Source: Notholithocarpus densiflorus (Eukaryota; Streptophyta; Magnoliopsida; Fagales; Fagaceae). Taken from it: a stretch of 64,000 nucleotides of DNA. The position numbers and the translations under genes were made by a program. Positions within the stretch are counted from its first letter, which is position 1, and each line of letters opens with the position of its first letter. The notes beneath the pieces were generated by a model. The model searched no databases. It had not been told where the DNA came from and saw nothing but the letters and a program-made list of their open reading frames with translations. This document shows positions 46,450 through 58,093 of this stretch, in pieces. The DNA lies in contig JARYZH020000016.1 of NCBI GenBank assembly GCA_030021035.2, positions 1,725,961-1,789,960 of the forward strand, given 5' to 3'.

Positions 46450-46776
46450 GTAAGGAGTATTCCATCATCATGTGGTTGGGTCCTCCAATTGCCTGAAAGA
46501 GTTAGAATAGCATATCTAGTTTGTTTTGCATGTTTATTTCCTATTTCCTACATTCCTTATTTGCATTTTTCCAGTTTATTTTCCAAAAAAAGAAGGAGTG
46601 TTTCCCTTTTTATCATTATTAGGCATGAACTTTGTTATATCCCTGTCCATAACCCATTAATGAAATTATCCAGCGTATTATTCAGTAAATTCTTGCATTT
46701 ATCTCTTTATTTGCTTTCCTATGAATATGTGTGTGCAAATTGTCTTATGTTTCCTTGTATATGTTCCATTCTATAG
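46450..46776 (+). other. Predicted spliceosomal intron in T2 pol (327 bp)
   Basis: Donor CTAA|GTAAGG, acceptor TTCCATTCTATAG|GATC after a T-rich stretch, AT-rich body with stops in all frames. Joining the flanks gives AAG ATC TAT TCT, which continues the downstream frame (IYSNSQLGTSSYCHNEDIDD). Ogre elements are known for an intron between protease and RT, exactly this position. Confidence 0.75.
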
Positions 46777-48900
46777 GATCTATTCTAATTCTCAATTGGG
46801 TACATCGTCCTATTGCCATAACGAGGATATTGATGACGTAAATGAGTTGATAGAATTGGATCATGATATTGAAGGATTAGAGGAAATTCTGAGTTTGCCT
46901 CATGATATTTTGGAAGCTCTAAATAGAGAGAGTGAAGGGTCCAAGCCCAACGTAGAAGAGACAAAAATGGTTAACCTTGCCGACGAAGGCGAGAATGAAA
47001 AACCCGTCAAGATCGGGGTGAACTTTCCTAAAGACATGAAGCCTGATCTCATAGCGCTACTCAAAGAGTTCAAAAAGATATTTGCTTGGTCCTATCAAGA
47101 TATGCTAGGGTTGGATACTGAGATTGTCGCACACAGAATTCCAGTTAAACATGAATGCCCCCCCAGTGCAGCAAGCCCTTCGAAGGATGAAATTTGAGAT
47201 CTTTTTGAAGATCAAAGAAGAAGTAGAAAAGCAATTGAAAGCCGGTTTCCTTACCACGATAGCCTACTCAGATTGGGTCGCCAACATTGTTCCCGTGCCT
47301 AAGAAAGATGGGAAAGTACGCATGTGCGTTGATTACAGAGATTTGAACCGGGCCAGCCCCAAGGACAATTTCCCATTGCCGCATATTGATACACTGATCG
47401 ATAATACCACTACCAACATGTTCTTCTCCTTTATGGATGGATTCTTGGGTTATAATCAGATCAAGATGGCCGAGGAAGACAAAGCTAAGACAGCATTCAC
47501 CACTCATTGGGAACTTACGTGTATGATGTCATGCCATTCGGCTTAAAGAATGCCGATGCTACATACCAGCGAGCCATGGTAACCTTGTTCCATGATATGA
47601 TGCATAAAGAGATTGAAGTCTACGTAGACGATATGATTGCCAAATCCCGCACTTCCAGGGATTATTTGGTAGATTCAAGAAAGCTGTTCAAGCGCCTTAT
47701 CAAGTACAGGTTGAACCCTAACAAGTGCATCTTTAGAGCTAGTTCAAGGAAATTGCTTGGCTTTATAGTCAGCCAAAGAGGAATTGAAGTGGACCCAGGA
47801 AAAGTCCAAGCCATCTGGGACATGCCGACACTGCAAAGCGAGAAACAGATTCACAGCTTCTTAGGAAAGGTCAATTACATATCTCGCTTCATAGCGCAAT
47901 TGACTGCCACATGTGATCCACTGTTCAAGCTCTTGAAGATGGACACAAAGATAGAATGGACAGATTAGTGTCAGGCGGCCTTTGACAAGATCAAGCAGTA
48001 TTTGTTGAACCCTCCTGTTTTGGTTCCCCCGATGCCGGGATATCTGTTGATCCTCTACCTAGCAGTACAAGAAACCTCAATGGGCTGCATGTTAGGCCAA
48101 TTGGCTGAGCCTGGCTAGAGAGAAAGAGCAATTTACTACTTAAGCAAGAAGTTCACCAGTTGCGAGATCAACTACATCGCCATTGAGAAGACGTGTTACG
48201 CCCTAGCTTGGGCATCACGCAAAGTTTACTGTAGTATATGCTATATTACACCCCGCGGCTCATTTCCCACATGGATCCCATTAAGTACATCTTTGAAAAG
48301 CCAGCTCTTACAGGGAAGATTTCCCGTTGGCAAATGTTGCTCTCCGAGTTCGACATTGTGTTTGTGACAAGAAAGGCCATCAAGGGCCAGGCCATAGCCG
48401 ATTACCTAACGGACCAGCCGCTGAATGATCTAGAGCTTTCAGAATCCCTCTTCCCTGATGAGGATGTCATGGCATTAGAGCCAAAACCAGATAGTGTGGA
48501 ACCATGGCGTTGGAAGCTTTATTTTGATGAAGCCGCCAATTCTATCGAAAATGGAGTGGGAGTAGTCTTAGTTTCCCCCAAGGGCCAGCAAATCCCTGTT
48601 TCAGTCAAGCTGAATTTTGATTGCACCTACAACATCATAGAATATGAAGCGTGCATAGTCGGCCTACAAGTGACCCTAGAGTTCGGCGCCTATGACCTGA
48701 GCGTCTTTGGAGATTCCTTGTTGATCATCTCCCAAATCGAAGGAAAATGGCAAGCCCGAGACAACAAGTTGATTCCGTACCAGAAATGTGTCAACCGCTT
48801 GATTTTGAAATTTCGAGACATCACATTTGCCTATTTGCCCCTAGCACACAACCAGTTTGTAGACACCTTGGCTACCCTAACTAGCATGGTCAAGTTGTCA
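46777..48900 (+). pseudogene. pol (RT-RH): T2 reverse transcriptase and RNase H
   Basis: After an acidic linker (DVNELIELDHDIEGLEEIL), RT shows FPKDMKPDLIALLKEFKKIF, VPVPKKDGKVRMCVDYRDLN, SPKDNFPLPHIDTLI and the catalytic YVDDMIAKS (47621-47647), then LGFIVSQRGIEVDPGKVQAI. RNase H: KLYFDEAANSIENGVGVVLV, IIEYEACIVGLQ, LSVFGDSLLIISQ, so the D-E-D residues are present. Frameshifts lie at about 47158, 47505 and between 47968 and 48238; stops at about 47968 and 48116. This is the most complete RT in the window and places T2 in the Tat/Ogre branch. Confidence 0.92.
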
Positions 48901-50256
48901 AAAGGGGATGATATGTGGCAATTGTGCATAGAAGTCCGTGGTGTTCCAGCCTATTGCATGAACATCAAAAAATGCATGAGTGTCGAAGTCGAAGCCGAAG
49001 GAAAGCCATGGTACCATGATATCAAGGCTTATATCAAGAACAATGAATACCCGTCTGGTGCAACGGAAAGTGAAAAGAAGTTTATCCGGCATATGGCCTG
49101 CCAATTTTTCCTGAATGGAGAAGTCCCGTACAAAAGGAACCATGATTCTACCTTGCTTCGATGCATAGATGCCTCTGAGGCTAATTATCTGATGGAAGAG
49201 ATGCACGAAGGCTTACTCGGAGCTCATGCCAGTGGAACCTTATTGGCCTGCAAGATTATGAGAGCCAGTTACTACTGGCTCACCATGGAAAGTGATTGTA
49301 TTAAACATGTGAGGACATGCCACCGTTGCCAAGCCTATCAAGACAGGAAGAACGCTCCTCCTCAGCCTTTGCACTCTTTAGCAGCACCATGGCCCTTCTC
49401 AGCTTGGGGTATGGATGTCATCGAACCCGTGATTCCGAAAGCTTCAAAAGGTCATGAGTACATCTTAGTGGCCATCGATTATTTCACAAAGTGGGTGGAA
49501 GCCGCTTCGTACAAAAGCGTCACTCAAGCAGTGGTAGCCCGGTTCCTGAAACATAACATTATTTGCCGCTACGGCATGTTGGGAAAGCTTATTACAAATA
49601 ATGGGGCAAACCTAAATGGGAAAACTATCCAGTAACTTTGCCAACAGTTCAAGATCGAACACAAAAATTTGGTTTCCTATCGCCCTCAAATGAATGGTGC
49701 AGTGGAAGCCGCTAACAAGAACATGAAGAAAATCTTGGTGAAGATGACAGACACATACAAGGATTGGCATGAGTACTTTCCGTTTGCCCTGTGTGCATAT
49801 CGCACTTCTATTCGTACTTCCACGGGTGTGACCCCGTATTCATTAGTATATGGCATGGGGGCTGTCCTCCCGGCAGAGGTAGAGATCCTGTCCCTCGGGA
49901 TTTTATCTCAGACAAAGCTGTCATAAGATGAATGGGCCCATTCTCGATATGAACAATTGAACATGATAGATGAAAAGCGCATGACTGCAATGTGCCATGG
50001 ACATTTATATCAACGCCGCGTCGAGTGAGCATTTAATAAGAAAGTTAGACCCAGGGTCTTCGAAGAAGGCGATCTAGTCTTGAAGAAGCGCAACTAGGCC
50101 ATGCCTGATCATAGAGGAAAGTTTGCCCCAACTTACGAGGGCCCATATGTGGTAAAGAAGGCCTTTTCCGGAGGAGCCTTGATTCTAGCCGACATGGATG
50201 GGCATGACTTCAATATGCCCACCAATTCTGACGCTGTCATACGGTACTTTGCATAA
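48901..50256 (+). pseudogene. pol (IN): T2 integrase, catalytic Asp-2 lost
   Basis: Begins in the open frame that includes RNase H. HHCC domain: MHEGLLGAHASG and CHRCQAY. Core: AWGMDVIEPV with the first Asp, AIDYFTKWVEAAS, then ITNNGANLNG where the second catalytic Asp is Asn (codon 49597-49599, one G-to-A step), and MNGAVEAANKNMKKIL with the Glu. C-terminal domain: YEGPYVVKKAF, ending DAVIRYFA and a stop at about 50256. Stops at 49635, 49924, 50027 and 50095 interrupt it. The parallel T3 copy at 62888-64000 keeps the second Asp. Confidence 0.92.
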
Positions 50257-51221
50257 AGGAGCCTCTCAGTGCACCTCATTTCTATATTTTTGTGTCAACC
50301 AAAAAAAAAAAACAAAAAGAACAAAAACAAAAAAAAATATGAAAAAAGGTAAATTGAAAACCCAAAAAGGCGGTCTACGCAAAAGGAGAGCCAAAAGAAT
50401 GAGAGCGTGAGAAAATACAAAAGGTAGATTGAAAACCCGAAAGGGTAATCTATGCAAAAGGAGAGAAAAAGAAAGAGTGTGAGAGAGCTTGCTAGATTGA
50501 AAACCCGAAAGGGCGGTCTTGGCAAAAGTTAAGGCAATCAAAAGTCAGTTGAACAACGTGATGACCCGATCCTTCCTAGTGGAGGTACGTAGGCAACCAT
50601 TTTGGTTCAGTCACATCGTAAAAGAAAAATCAGTCAACTTGGCCTGCTTGAATTTCTGCTCAAGATCATAAAATTAGATGCATTCAGCATCTAAGACAAG
50701 AAGTGAAGACGCCTCCAAGATTGCTCTCTGTCTACAATACTGCCACGACCCGGTGGTCTACTCAAGATGTTTTGGCTCATGCCAATGGGAAATGTACCTC
50801 AATGGGAAAAGGAAAAGATCCATCTAGAACAGGATGTATCCTTGGAAAAATAAGATATTGATATCCATGGATTTTACATCTATCACTTATTTGTATGATC
50901 TTGTATTTTCAAAGAATTTGCCTGCATATTCATTTACATGCCTGTATTGTGCCATTAAGTTTCTTTCGTGCATTCTGATACCAAAACATGAAATCTCATC
51001 TCATAAATATATCCTGAATATCATCATAAACATCTCTTTCCACCATCTTTGAGTTTCTAAGCATGCCTAATAGACTAGACTATGCTTTAAGAACTCAAAC
51101 AAAAGTGGAAGGCCTTACGCAATTGCCTAACAGTTTACGAAGGACCTTTCCATACATGGCGGGATAATAACTACATAGCTCATGTGCAGAAACAAAATAA
51201 GCAGAAAAGAACACCAACAAG
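50257..51221 (+). other. T2 post-pol spacer
   Basis: No gene. A-rich tract at 50302-50350, hairpin repeats at 50347-50530, then GTCAGTTGAAC...GATGACCCGATCCTTCC. This last block is shared in inverted orientation with T3 (62575-62630), so it is a conserved non-coding part of this element family. Confidence 0.6.
50347..50530 (+). repeat. Three tandem units with CCC-GAAA-GGG hairpin
   Basis: Units at about 50348, 50421 and 50491 share GGTAGATTGAAAACCCGAAA then GGGYRRTCT and GCAAAAGGAGAG, spaced about 70-73 bp. ACCCGAAAGGGT can fold as a short stem with a GNRA-type GAAA loop in two of three units. T3 has two inverted relatives at about 62655-62760. Confidence 0.6.
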
Positions 51222-51776
51222 TCAAACATGGCCCAAGCAATCAAACACGACCTGGCACAATCTCCCAAAAACAGTACGGAGAATTGGGTCATCATGAGCA
51301 TAAGTGTGAAGTAACCCAACTGCATCGAAGCCCAAGTCTCTAGCAACCCCTCTGAGTTTGTCATGTAAATATTGAAGATGGACCAGTTCCCTCTCCATCA
51401 TGGAATCAGAAGTAAAGCCCTGTCTCTTAGTCTCCAGTAAAGCCTGCAAGGTGCCCACCTCTGCAGTAGCAACTCTCAAAGCCTCCTCCCTCTCAGCCAG
51501 CTCAATTTGAAGATGACGGAAGGTCAACTGCAGCTCACTAGGCTTATCGCCTTCTCACCCATACTCCATGCTCAAAGTGGAATGAATGTAGGCCTTCGCC
51601 TGTACTAGCTCTAATGCTAAGCCAACGGCCTTGCTACAGTCACTATCCCTGACAGCTTCCCTCAAGCACACCCTCAGATCCATAAAGGCCCTCTCAACCC
51701 CGATCTCAAACTCTAGAGTATAGTCTCTCAAAACATCAGTTGGAAGTGGCAACTCGGCTGAGACTGGTGACGATAA
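51222..51776 (-). pseudogene. T2 antisense ORF, C-terminal coiled-coil part
   Basis: Minus-strand frame reading YTLEFEIGVERAFMDLRVCL, EAVRDSDCSKAVGLALELVQ, a TGA stop (CGA-type decay) at about 51556, then LQIELAEREEALRVATAEVG and MERELVHLQYLHDKLRGVAR, ending at 51222. It is mostly helical with heptad character. It continues, upstream in its own direction, across C2 to 59497-59516 (DPSFMFDL), and its sequence parallels T3's DPYFIVDL...DYALDFEVRVESTLRDLREC. Position antisense and downstream of pol is the Tat/Ogre accessory ORF position. Its globular N-terminus is lost at the breakpoint. Confidence 0.7.
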
Positions 51777-53178
51777 TGTAGGAAAAATACATGTTTGTAT
51801 CACATACAAAACATACGCAGCAAAAAATTAACGGATCTACTTCATTAGCAATTGATAACATGTACTATGTAAGTTTCAGAATTTAAGAACAAGAAAGTGT
51901 ACCTTGGTGCGGTGAAATTCAAAACAAAAGATTAGAAGTACTTGGGAACACTTTTAATCTTCACTCCAATTCCACTTGATGCCCAAAAAGTGTGGTCTCT
52001 CAATCAGTTTCCAAGAAGAGAAAAAGAGAGTGTCCAACACTCACATACAAACCATTTCATTCCTTATGTGATCTCAATGAAAACCACCTTAAGGTCTTAT
52101 GAAAACCTTATGAAATTCTGTATGTTTCTCTACTTATATATAACTGATTATCTAATTGGGCTAACCTTTTGGGCCATTCCAATTGGGCTCTAGTATGTGG
52201 CTTGGAGTGGGACCAAAAGGGAACAAATAAGACTCTAGCTCCAATGGCCCTTGTGCTTTTCTGTCAACTCTTGACAAGTCCAAAGTTACCATTAATTATA
52301 TTCAATACCACTATATGAATATAATTACACTCTAGGCCTTATTAATAAATTATATCCCAAGATTTATTATGCAACCCCTTCATTAAAATATTTGTAGTAA
52401 TACAAAGTCATGAATGTTGACTGCCACTTTGAAGATTACTACATCTTAATCCTTGAGTACCCGGTTTAATCCTTTATGTTATTCATAATATATTTATGAA
52501 ATCCAATTTCATAAATATATACTTTAGTAACTCCTTACTAAAGTGGTTGGGCCCAACACTCTGAAAGACCAAACCCATTAAACTTATCTCAAGGGAATAT
52601 TTTATATCTCCGTTAAGAGATTATGAATTCCATCTTGAGAATATATGTTCCATTAACACTAAATGCGGCTGCCCAACATACTGAGGTTTTGATCGTGACT
52701 TATAGATCTCACTCCTGATATATCAAAGCAACCTACACCTCATGATCAGGTCCATTATTCTCTTAGGATTTAGAGTTGATGTAAATAGAAGTCGTGAGAT
52801 TTATTATTCAATTGACAGTCGTTAGGAGAACAATAAATCTCACAGCGGTCCAGTTCAATATGTCTTAACTCTTAAAACATCTCAACATACCAACTAGAAG
52901 TTTCACTTCCATGATCAAGACAAATCATCTTAGTTGATATGTTATAGTCTTCGCAGATGAAACGCACAATTTCATTACCGACTACGAACTAAAATTCTGA
53001 GTTTATAAAGAACTTGTGATTTATATCTTCTGTGACTTTTCACATAAATCACATACTATGCATCTCATGGACTAAGATAATGTCCCATTAGTTCATTTAT
53101 AAATAGTCTCATATAATTAAACAATTTAATTATTTACGTCATGCCAATCAATTGGATTTTAGGGCATAAACCCCAACA
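51777..53178 (-). repeat. C2 3' LTR (1402 bp)
   Basis: Plus-strand TGTAGGAAAAATACATG...AACCCCAACA. C1 subfamily at the AACCCCAACA end, S2-like at the other end. Confidence 0.92.
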
Positions 53179-56170
53179 ATCTCCCACTTGCCCTCAAAGA
53201 CAATTTACCATATATCCAACACTTATCTCCCTTTAGAGTAATTCATATTCACTCTAAGGCAAGGCTTGGAAATAAGTTTCAGCCAGATTTGTTGCATAAA
53301 TTATCTTTTCTACTACTACTTCACACGTACTTATATCTCTCTAATGAGATAACACTTACGCTTAATGTGTATCTTCACCACCTAGGATGAACACATATCT
53401 TTAAGTCCAACTTCATGAATCACAATCAAACTACAATTCAGTATTTGTACATCCAGTATCTATCAAAACCTCACTTTTGTGGACAAGCATACAATCCCTC
53501 GTTCTCCTAAGATAGTTGAGTATATGCTTTACTCCCACTAAATTAAGTGATCTTTGATTCAATTGATATTTGTTTACAATGCCCACCACAAAATAGATAT
53601 TTAGCCTAGTATTTAGCATAGCATAAAAACTTCCTATTGATATGATATTAGGAACCATCTTAATATGCTCTTCCTTTTATATGTCTTAGGACCATAATCC
53701 TTTATAAAGGAACTTCAAACTTAAAAGGGAAGAATCCTTTCTTGAAGTATTACATGCTATATTTGGCTAGAATCTAATCTATTTAAGCAGTTTGAGATAG
53801 ACCCAACATCCTAATTTCTGAACTTTAACAAAATTTAATTCTTAGGATGTGACTAATCTTTCCCAAGTACTTTATATCAAACTGGATTAGACAACAAAAA
53901 CTCTATTGATGACAATAACTCTACATCATCCTTAATGATTAGAATGTCATCAACATACATTTAGAAATATATTATTCTATATATAGCTTTTACACTCATA
54001 TGGCCTTTTTTAATTTTGATCAAAATCAAATAATTTGATTGCTTAATCAAATAATTTGATTGCTTGATCAAATATGATATTTTATGATACATATGCTTGT
54101 TTTAGTCCATAAATGGAATTTTAAGCAACTTGCATACTAAACACTATTGATTCTTTGCTATGAACAAGTCTGGTTACATCATATAGATGTCTTGCTCAAG
54201 ATTGCTACTAAAATAAGCTTTCTTGATATTCATTACCATATTTCATCCAAATGAAATATAATGAATAAGAGAATCTAGATAGAGTTAAACTTGACTATTG
54301 GTGAAAAAATCTTTTCATAGTCGAACCATTTCTTTCTGAATAAATTTTTTCTCCACTAGTCTTGACTTTGAAGGTTTGCACCTTCAAATCTATCAATCTC
54401 ATTTCCTTGTAGACCTATTTGAGAACAATAGGCTTAATGCCATTAGGCGTCTCTACAAGTTCTAGACTTTAAATAGAATCTAATTCTATTCACATAACCT
54501 TGATCCAATAATTCATATTCATATCATCTATTGCCTTCATGTAGGACCGATGATCAAATTCATATCCTTGTGGAATGACTTCAAAAGTTTATTCCAAAAG
54601 TATGACTTTATTTGGTAATTGACAATCCTCCCACTACAATATTGTACCGGTGTACTAGCTATATATATAGAATAATGCCTTGTGGTGTATCTAATACAAC
54701 CATGTCATATCTAAATGTATTTTATAGCTGTCTTACAACAAATTCTGACATTTTTCTTCTAGTACAATTCTACTTTTAGCTTTAAGATTATTCACATAGT
54801 CATCATCAAGAAACTTTGTATTTGTACTTTACAAACACTTTGTCTTCTTTATGACTACCAAAACAATCTTCTGCAATTCCTTTTGGATACCCATCATAAA
54901 CACATATTTTTCTACCTTTTAATTTCAATTTGTCAGACTTCCTTTCTAGCACAAGTGATGGACATCTCCAAAAATGAAAGTATCATATACTAGGTTTTCA
55001 CCCAATCCACAATTTGATAAATGTCATAGGAACAAACTTTTGAAATCAATTTTAGAAAATTTATAATAATCATTAGAGTATATCTCTGAAAGAAATAAGC
55101 AAATGGAAATACTTATCATGTACTTTACTATTTCTAAAATAGTCTTATTCCTCCTTCATGTATGCACTGACTTAAAGAAGTCATTGAAACTATATTCCTT
55201 TACAATAAAGGAGTCCTAGATCATATTATCCTCTTAATAGAATTCATAGATTGGGAATATAATAAAATAATGGTTCTAAAAGCCCATCTTTCACCAATCT
55301 TGAATATCATTTAGATTAATAAGATCTAGATAAGTGCCAAAACATACAATACCAAAGGATGGAAACTTTCTCTTTAAAAAGTAAAACATGTAAATTTCCA
55401 TTTAGGAAATAATTATGGACAATGCTTAGCTTTACCAAAACAGAAACACTTTCCATTTTGTCATACTTTTGAGTCTAATTTCATTTTGGCAACTACTAGG
55501 GCAACTAGCTTGCCCAACTGTTTGGTATTATAATTCTTCTTCTTACCACCCTTACCTTTCGGTTTAGGCTAAGAATTTGAATTAAATCATATTGATCCTA
55601 GCCTTAGTTTTTAGGATGTCTTCCATTGTGTAGAACTCACTCATCAATTCAGATAATATAAAAAGAATTTATTTTCAAGACAATCTGAATTGATCAAATA
55701 ATTCTAACAAGGACTTGTGGATCATATCCAAATGAGATTAACATTTAATCTCTACATCTAAGAATTCCAATTCAGTTTTAAAAATAAAATATTTTCATAA
55801 AATGACATAGAATTAGAACTCCTTAAGCTTTTCTTAGCACTCAACATGATTTATTTTGAATATCATCTAGTAGCACGATATTTCATACCAAAACATCTCA
55901 TTTAGACTTTATATAAAGTCTAAGTCTAATACTAACTCTTGCATCTCATGCAGTAGCACAGTTGAGATAGAAGTCAATGAAACATTACAGCATTTCAATG
56001 GAGACTATGATCATATCATAAGCTATCTTCCATCAATGCGTCATGCATAGGAAATTATGACAATGCTGAATCGAAACATATTTATGTACTTCAGCTCCTT
56101 TAAGCACCATGTCCAAAATTATTTCTTGGTTAATGTGATTCATTTAAAATAGTAGCTAGAGAACAAAATT
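53179..56170 (-). pseudogene. Decayed copia gag-pol of C2
   Basis: Minus strand, no long frame. RNase H/RT remnants occupy about 53200-54640; the best is 53658-53431, reading AMLNTRLNIYFVVGIVNKYQ then VKHILNYLRRTRDCMLV, which matches the RT/RNase H connection of C3. Integrase remnants lie at about 54640-55250. The gag zinc-knuckle region is near 55420-55570 and the gag body extends to about 56170. Indels are frequent. Compared with C3 every domain has lost its key motifs. Confidence 0.75.
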
Positions 56171-58077
56171 ATGACAACTTTATTTTGAGACTATGAACAT
56201 AATTACCAGAACATTATCATTTTGCAACCATAACCATATAATATGGAATCCGAAAAACATACTATACTAGGTGCAACGACAACCTAATCCCGCAATTAAT
56301 ATTCCTCAGCATAGAGTGAATACCAACCACTATAATTAGGCGAGAATTATTCTCATTATTAATGCTATCATGGTAACTTTTACCAAACAAAAATAATTTA
56401 CCGCTTTTCCTTTGGCCTCTAAGTAATAATAGCAAGAACTCAGCATAGAGGATACTATCAAACTTATTCTAGTGTACACCATTGCCTAGACCCATGTGTA
56501 GCCACATAACTCTACCCTTGTAAGGTTTGATCTTGTAGTACCATGATACAAAGCACCCTCCGCATGGAACGCAAGGCTCGAGGCCAAGACGAGGTGCTTG
56601 CCCACACCACTATAAACCGGGAAGTTCAATCTTGTAGTACCATGAAATAAACATCCTCCGGATGGAATGCAAGGCTTGAGGCCAAGATGAGATGTTTACC
56701 CCACACCACTATGAACCGACAATGGAGGCCGTGAGATCCAACCCTTGTATCTCTCTCCCACTAGAAATTTTAAAACAAGTGGATTGTCTTGAAAACAATG
56801 TGATCTAATCACAATTTTAATCCTACACATCAAATGTGTTTAACTGTTTAAATTCAATGTGATGTAACTAAGTCACGTCACAATAGCATAATGAACATTC
56901 GCATAATCACAAAGAAGTTTAACCTTGTAATCCGTGAAGTAAATACCCTCCGCATGGAATGCAAGACTCGAAGTCAAGACAAGGTATCTATTCACATTAC
57001 AATAAACTTAACAAAAGGGTTATTTCAACAATCCCACTCATTATTTTGGTTTTTCTTCAAATAATTGTGATCCCATCACAACTAATAACCTTGCACTTGT
57101 TGAAGACTCTAATCTCATTAGAATCACTAACTAAAATGGAAATCCTAAACTATTTAGGATTCCTTAAACACAAATGAATCAAAAATTAGTTATAAAGAAC
57201 TCTATCCTTAATTTACTAGATAAAGTATTCTAACCTCATTAGAAACTATTTAACTTTAATTAGAATTTTAATCTCATTAAAAACCTCTAATTAAAATAAA
57301 TTAAGGACTTTTAATCATAAAACAATTTAGGATTAAGAGTTCTATTTAACTAACATCTTTGATCTCATTAGGTCTTTTAGTTAAATAATGATTAATAAAT
57401 TTCCTTAACTTTTAAGGATTATTAAACTAATCATTATATATAAAACCAAATGTAATTAGAAAATACTTAGAACAAATTCAAAATTCCCTTTAGTGGAATT
57501 TTCGCGAGAATCTCACAACTAAGCTCTTCCCGCGAAAATCAGTTAAGGGAAATTGGTGAAAACACAAAATTCACACAAAAACTTTCGCGACTGTCTCGCG
57601 ACTGTTTCGCTAGTAAAGCTTACCCGCGAAAAGTTTTGTGAAAACACAAAATTCAAACAGAAACTTTCGCGACTGTCTTGCGACTGTTTCGCTAGTAAAG
57701 CTTACCCGCGAAAAGTTTTGTGCTTCAAAGGCATTTTTCGCGAGTAATTTCACGAGAAGCTAACCCACAAAAAACCCGTGTTTTCAGTTTTTGAAGGGAA
57801 AATCTGGAACAGTTTTCAACGATTTTCATGAATAAACAACCACCATATGAACAAAATAGATAGAATTTGATATCAACACTGAATTCCATTGATGTTATAC
57901 CCTTAAAGTTCAATTCAGATTTAAACAACATCATAACATCAAAATCAGTTTTCATCAAACCATAGTTTTAACAACAATGCAGAAAATTAAATACATATAT
58001 AATCTTCTAACATCATGAAACTATTATCTCTAATTCCAAAACTCACAAAACATGTTATACAGATTCGAAATTGAAGA
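56171..58077 (-). other. C2 leader with repeats
   Basis: Contains three CTCCGSATGGAA-type units (about 56550, 56653, 56948), an AT-rich stretch (57000-57450) with repeated 'aatctcatta' words, and a CGCGA cluster with an 82-bp tandem duplication (57556-57719). No gene. Confidence 0.7.
57556..57719 (-). repeat. 82-bp tandem duplication rich in CGCGA motifs
   Basis: Copies 57556-57637 and 57638-57719, near-identical (TCTCGCGACT versus TCTTGCGACT is one difference). Each carries TTTCGCGACTGT and ACCCGCGAAAAG. C3 has a single, related unit. Confidence 0.9.
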
Positions 58078-58091
58078 CCGCTCTGATACCA
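58078..58091 (-). other. C2 primer-binding site (initiator tRNA-Met)
   Basis: Minus-strand TGGTATCAGAGCGG, two bases inside the 5' LTR. Confidence 0.93.
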
Positions 58092-58093
58092 TT

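Noticed and set aside
46777..48900. Endogenous pararetrovirus (caulimovirid) RT
   Set aside because: RT and RNase H are followed by a full integrase and preceded by a Tat protease and an LTR with tRNA-Arg-type PBS; no movement-protein or coat-protein domain is present.
50834..51052. 72-codon plus-strand frame after T2 pol
   Set aside because: AT-rich, hydrophobic chance frame in a region better explained as the T2 spacer; no counterpart in T3.
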